From assembly GCA_021784755.1 (NCBI GenBank), contig JAJYHM010000024.1, positions 1 through 34,435 on the forward strand: DNA of 34,435 nucleotides. Reading direction: 5' to 3'. Both the position numbers and the translations under genes were made by a program. Shown in pieces: positions 32,652-34,435 of the stretch (the first letter of the stretch is position 1; the number at the start of each line of letters is the position of its first letter). The DNA is from Pseudomonadota bacterium (GTDB lineage Bacteria; Pseudomonadota; Gammaproteobacteria; Acidiferrobacterales; Acidiferrobacteraceae). The notes under the pieces were generated by a model. That model ran no database searches, was not told the origin of the DNA, and saw nothing but the letters and a program-made list of their open reading frames with translations.

Positions 32652-34040
32652 CTATTCGTGCAATGGGACCGGCTCGATCAACATTTTGTTGATCGTAAGC
32701 ACATCGGCGATGGTCAGGCGGCCCACGGAGGCCTTCAATCGCAAACCATCCAGCAAGGTGCGATATTGCAAGGACGCAAGCGCCCGTTCGCTCTCATACA
32801 GATCGCGCTCAACCGTAAGGACATCGAGGTTCGTCCGGATGCCGACTTTGTAACCCTTGTGCGCGCCACGCACCGCCTTGCGCCCCGAGCGCACAGCAAG
32901 CGTCAACGCGACGACTTGCGTACGTCCTGCCATGACGCCCTCGTAGGCCTCGAGTGCCTGCAATTGCGCATGGCGCGATGCCTCGCGCAACTCGGCTGCG
33001 GCCTGCCGCGCGTAGGCCTGGGCCTGGGTCGCATACGCATAAGTGCCGCCGCCTGTGAAGATCGGCACGCTGACCTGCACCCCAGCCTCCCAGGATCGCG
33101 CCCGTAAAGAGTAATTGTCCGGGGTCGTGAGACTGCCTGAGGATGCATTCTGACCATAGGAGGCCACAAGGTCGACGCGGGGCGCGTACCGTGCGAACGC
33201 GCCATCGACATGCTTGCGGGCGGCCTTCAGCGCCGCCTCGGCGGCACGTACCACGGGTGCCTTGCTCCTGGCTCTTTGCACCCACGCGGCGCGGTTTTCC
33301 GGCGCGGGCTTGGGCAGCATAAGTCCCGGCGATAGCGCCTCGAGACCTGGCGTCAAGCGCACGCCGATCATTTGCTGCAATTGCGCGCACGCATTCGTTT
33401 CGGCGTTTTGCGCCCCCACCAGTTGGGCCTGCGCGCGCGCCAATTGGGCTTGCGCTTCGTCGACATCTGTGATGGCGTCGATGCCCTTGGCAAAGCCATG
33501 GCGCGCCAAACGCCACTGGGCGGTCATCGCTCGCACCTGCGCGCGGGCGGCCCGCACCGTGCGCACCGCGACCAGGACACGAAAATATGCCTGCGCCACG
33601 CGTACAATGAGATGCTGTTGCGCGCGCCTGTACAAAGCGGTGGCCTTCACGACGAGCGCCTGCGATTGCTCGTAGCGGAAGATTTGCGGGATGGCCACCA
33701 GGGGTTGCGAAAGCTGCAGACTCCATGTCCACGCCCCCACACTGCGATCGACCTGCGATGGCCCGTAGATCGGATCCTGAAAGGCCGTCTCGGCGCGCGT
33801 CTTATCGTCAGACCCCGTCAGCGCCAGATGCGGCAAGAGATGCGCGCGCGACCGGGGAATTTGCTCGCGCGCCGCGACATACGCCGCGCGCGCCGCCGCA
33901 AACGTCGGGTCATTCCTTCGCGCCAGTTGATAGGCGCTGAGAAAACTCATCCCTTGGGCCAGGGGCGATGCAAGCGCCATCGCCCCCATCAGCACACCCC
34001 TCCAACACGCGCACCGGTACCGCCTCATGACACAGCCCAT
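32652..34040 (-). CDS. TolC-family outer-membrane channel protein
   Basis: The 462-aa protein begins with a signal peptide (about residues 1-30, cleavage near PLAQG), then the TolC/OMF duplicated layout: two long helical repeats (about 35-235 and 250-450) with the YQLARRNDPTFAAARAAY opening and GVQVSVPIFTGGGTYAYA in the second half, typical of type I secretion outer-membrane factors. The ATG at 34040 overlaps the hlyD stop by 1 bp (TGATG). It forms a secretion pair with the upstream membrane-fusion gene. Confidence 0.92.
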   Translation of the reverse strand: MGCVMRRYRCACWRGVLMGAMALASPLAQGMSFLSAYQLARRNDPTFAAARAAYVAAREQIPRSRAHLLPHLALTGSDDKTRAETAFQDPIYGPSQVDRSVGAWTWSLQLSQPLVAIPQIFRYEQSQALVVKATALYRRAQQHLIVRVAQAYFRVLVAVRTVRAARAQVRAMTAQWRLARHGFAKGIDAITDVDEAQAQLARAQAQLVGAQNAETNACAQLQQMIGVRLTPGLEALSPGLMLPKPAPENRAAWVQRARSKAPVVRAAEAALKAARKHVDGAFARYAPRVDLVASYGQNASSGSLTTPDNYSLRARSWEAGVQVSVPIFTGGGTYAYATQAQAYARQAAAELREASRHAQLQALEAYEGVMAGRTQVVALTLAVRSGRKAVRGAHKGYKVGIRTNLDVLTVERDLYESERALASLQYRTLLDGLRLKASVGRLTIADVLTINKMLIEPVPLHE

Positions 34041-34435
34041 CAGCGGCCGCTGTTGCGCAGGGTGGTGATAACCGGCGACAACAGGTAATTCATGACCGTG
34101 CGATGCCCCTCATGCAGATCGGCAACCACTTGCATGCCCGGCACCAATCTATAGACCTTGCCCTGCGCGCGCAGAACCTGGTGGCGCAGCGCCACGAGCG
34201 CCTTGAACGTGGGCGGCGCGTGCGTGGGCGCGCTGCGGTGCTGTCGGCGGCTCGCGTCGGCCCCGAGATAGGTGATGACGCCACCCACGGTCCCGTACTT
34301 TTCAAAGGGATAGGCGGCGACCTTGACGCGCACGTGTTGTCCCACATGCACAAACCCCATGTCGCGATTCTTTACCCGCACCTGCGCCAACAACGGCACA
34401 TGATCCGGGACGATGGTGACCAGAACGGTGCCGGG
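34040..34435 (-). CDS. HlyD-family type I secretion membrane-fusion protein (N-terminus outside window)
   Basis: The frame is open to the right edge and gives the last 131 residues: PGTVLVTIVPDHVPLLAQV, KNRDMGFVHVGQHVRVKV, FEKYGTVGGVITYLGADA and LVPGMQVVADLHEGHRTVMNYLLSPV, the barrel and conserved C-terminal region of HlyD-type adaptor proteins. It would connect an inner-membrane ABC exporter (not in view) to the TolC-like channel. The exported substrate is unknown. Confidence 0.92.
   Translation of the reverse strand, partial: PGTVLVTIVPDHVPLLAQVRVKNRDMGFVHVGQHVRVKVAAYPFEKYGTVGGVITYLGADASRRQHRSAPTHAPPTFKALVALRHQVLRAQGKVYRLVPGMQVVADLHEGHRTVMNYLLSPVITTLRNSGR

Overview
The window looks like chromosomal DNA of a GC-rich, Gram-negative, sulfur-oxidising gammaproteobacterium. 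The Gram-negative assignment rests on lipid A/Kdo genes, Lol lipoprotein-export genes and TolC. The sulfur-oxidiser assignment rests on a three-subunit cytoplasmic molybdoenzyme that best fits sulfite dehydrogenase SoeABC. An acidophilic Acidiferrobacter-like or Chromatiales-like lineage is my inference; nothing in the sequence proves it. I see no insertion sequences, prophage genes or CRISPR arrays.

Region 1 (1-8.9 kb, minus strand) is one tightly packed envelope operon, read dciA-like, lolC, lolD, exbB, exbD, msbA, a degenerate Kdo-transferase-like gene, lpxK, a Trm112-family gene, kdsB, then a membrane protein cut by the window edge. Most junctions overlap by 1-8 bp, which indicates translational coupling. 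The operon combines lipid A phosphorylation, Kdo activation, lipid A flipping and lipoprotein release. Region 2 (8.9-16 kb) holds the divergent yggS, an EamA transporter, the lysine/peptidoglycan cluster dapC-dapD-dapE, a double-FHA protein, and olsB-olsA for ornithine lipids, which are phosphate-free membrane lipids.

Region 3 (16-21.4 kb) is a looser accessory stretch. It holds a small DUF2892 membrane protein with a strong terminator hairpin, a PagL-like outer-membrane protein, cysQ, an ArsR-type regulator with a histone-H1-like lysine/alanine tail, a divergent MmyB-type regulator and methyltransferase sharing an operator-like repeat, and a FAH-family hydrolase. Region 4 (21.4-28.5 kb) is a functional module: soeABC followed by moaC-moaA-moaD-moaE, so a molybdenum enzyme sits beside genes for its cofactor. 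An FNR/CRP-like palindrome and a terminator-like leader hairpin precede soeA.

Region 5 (28.4-34.4 kb) carries an ABC-F protein, tRNA-Pro(GGG) and a minus-strand cluster of hlyD (cut by the right edge), tolC, a GT4 glycosyltransferase and a small membrane protein. The glycosyltransferase frame is intact apart from one in-frame amber codon. The most unusual points are that amber codon, the ArsR/H1-like fusion, the lack of a normal start codon near the moaA ribosome-binding site, the soe regulatory leader, and several genes whose -10 boxes lie six bases from the start codon, as expected for leaderless mRNAs.
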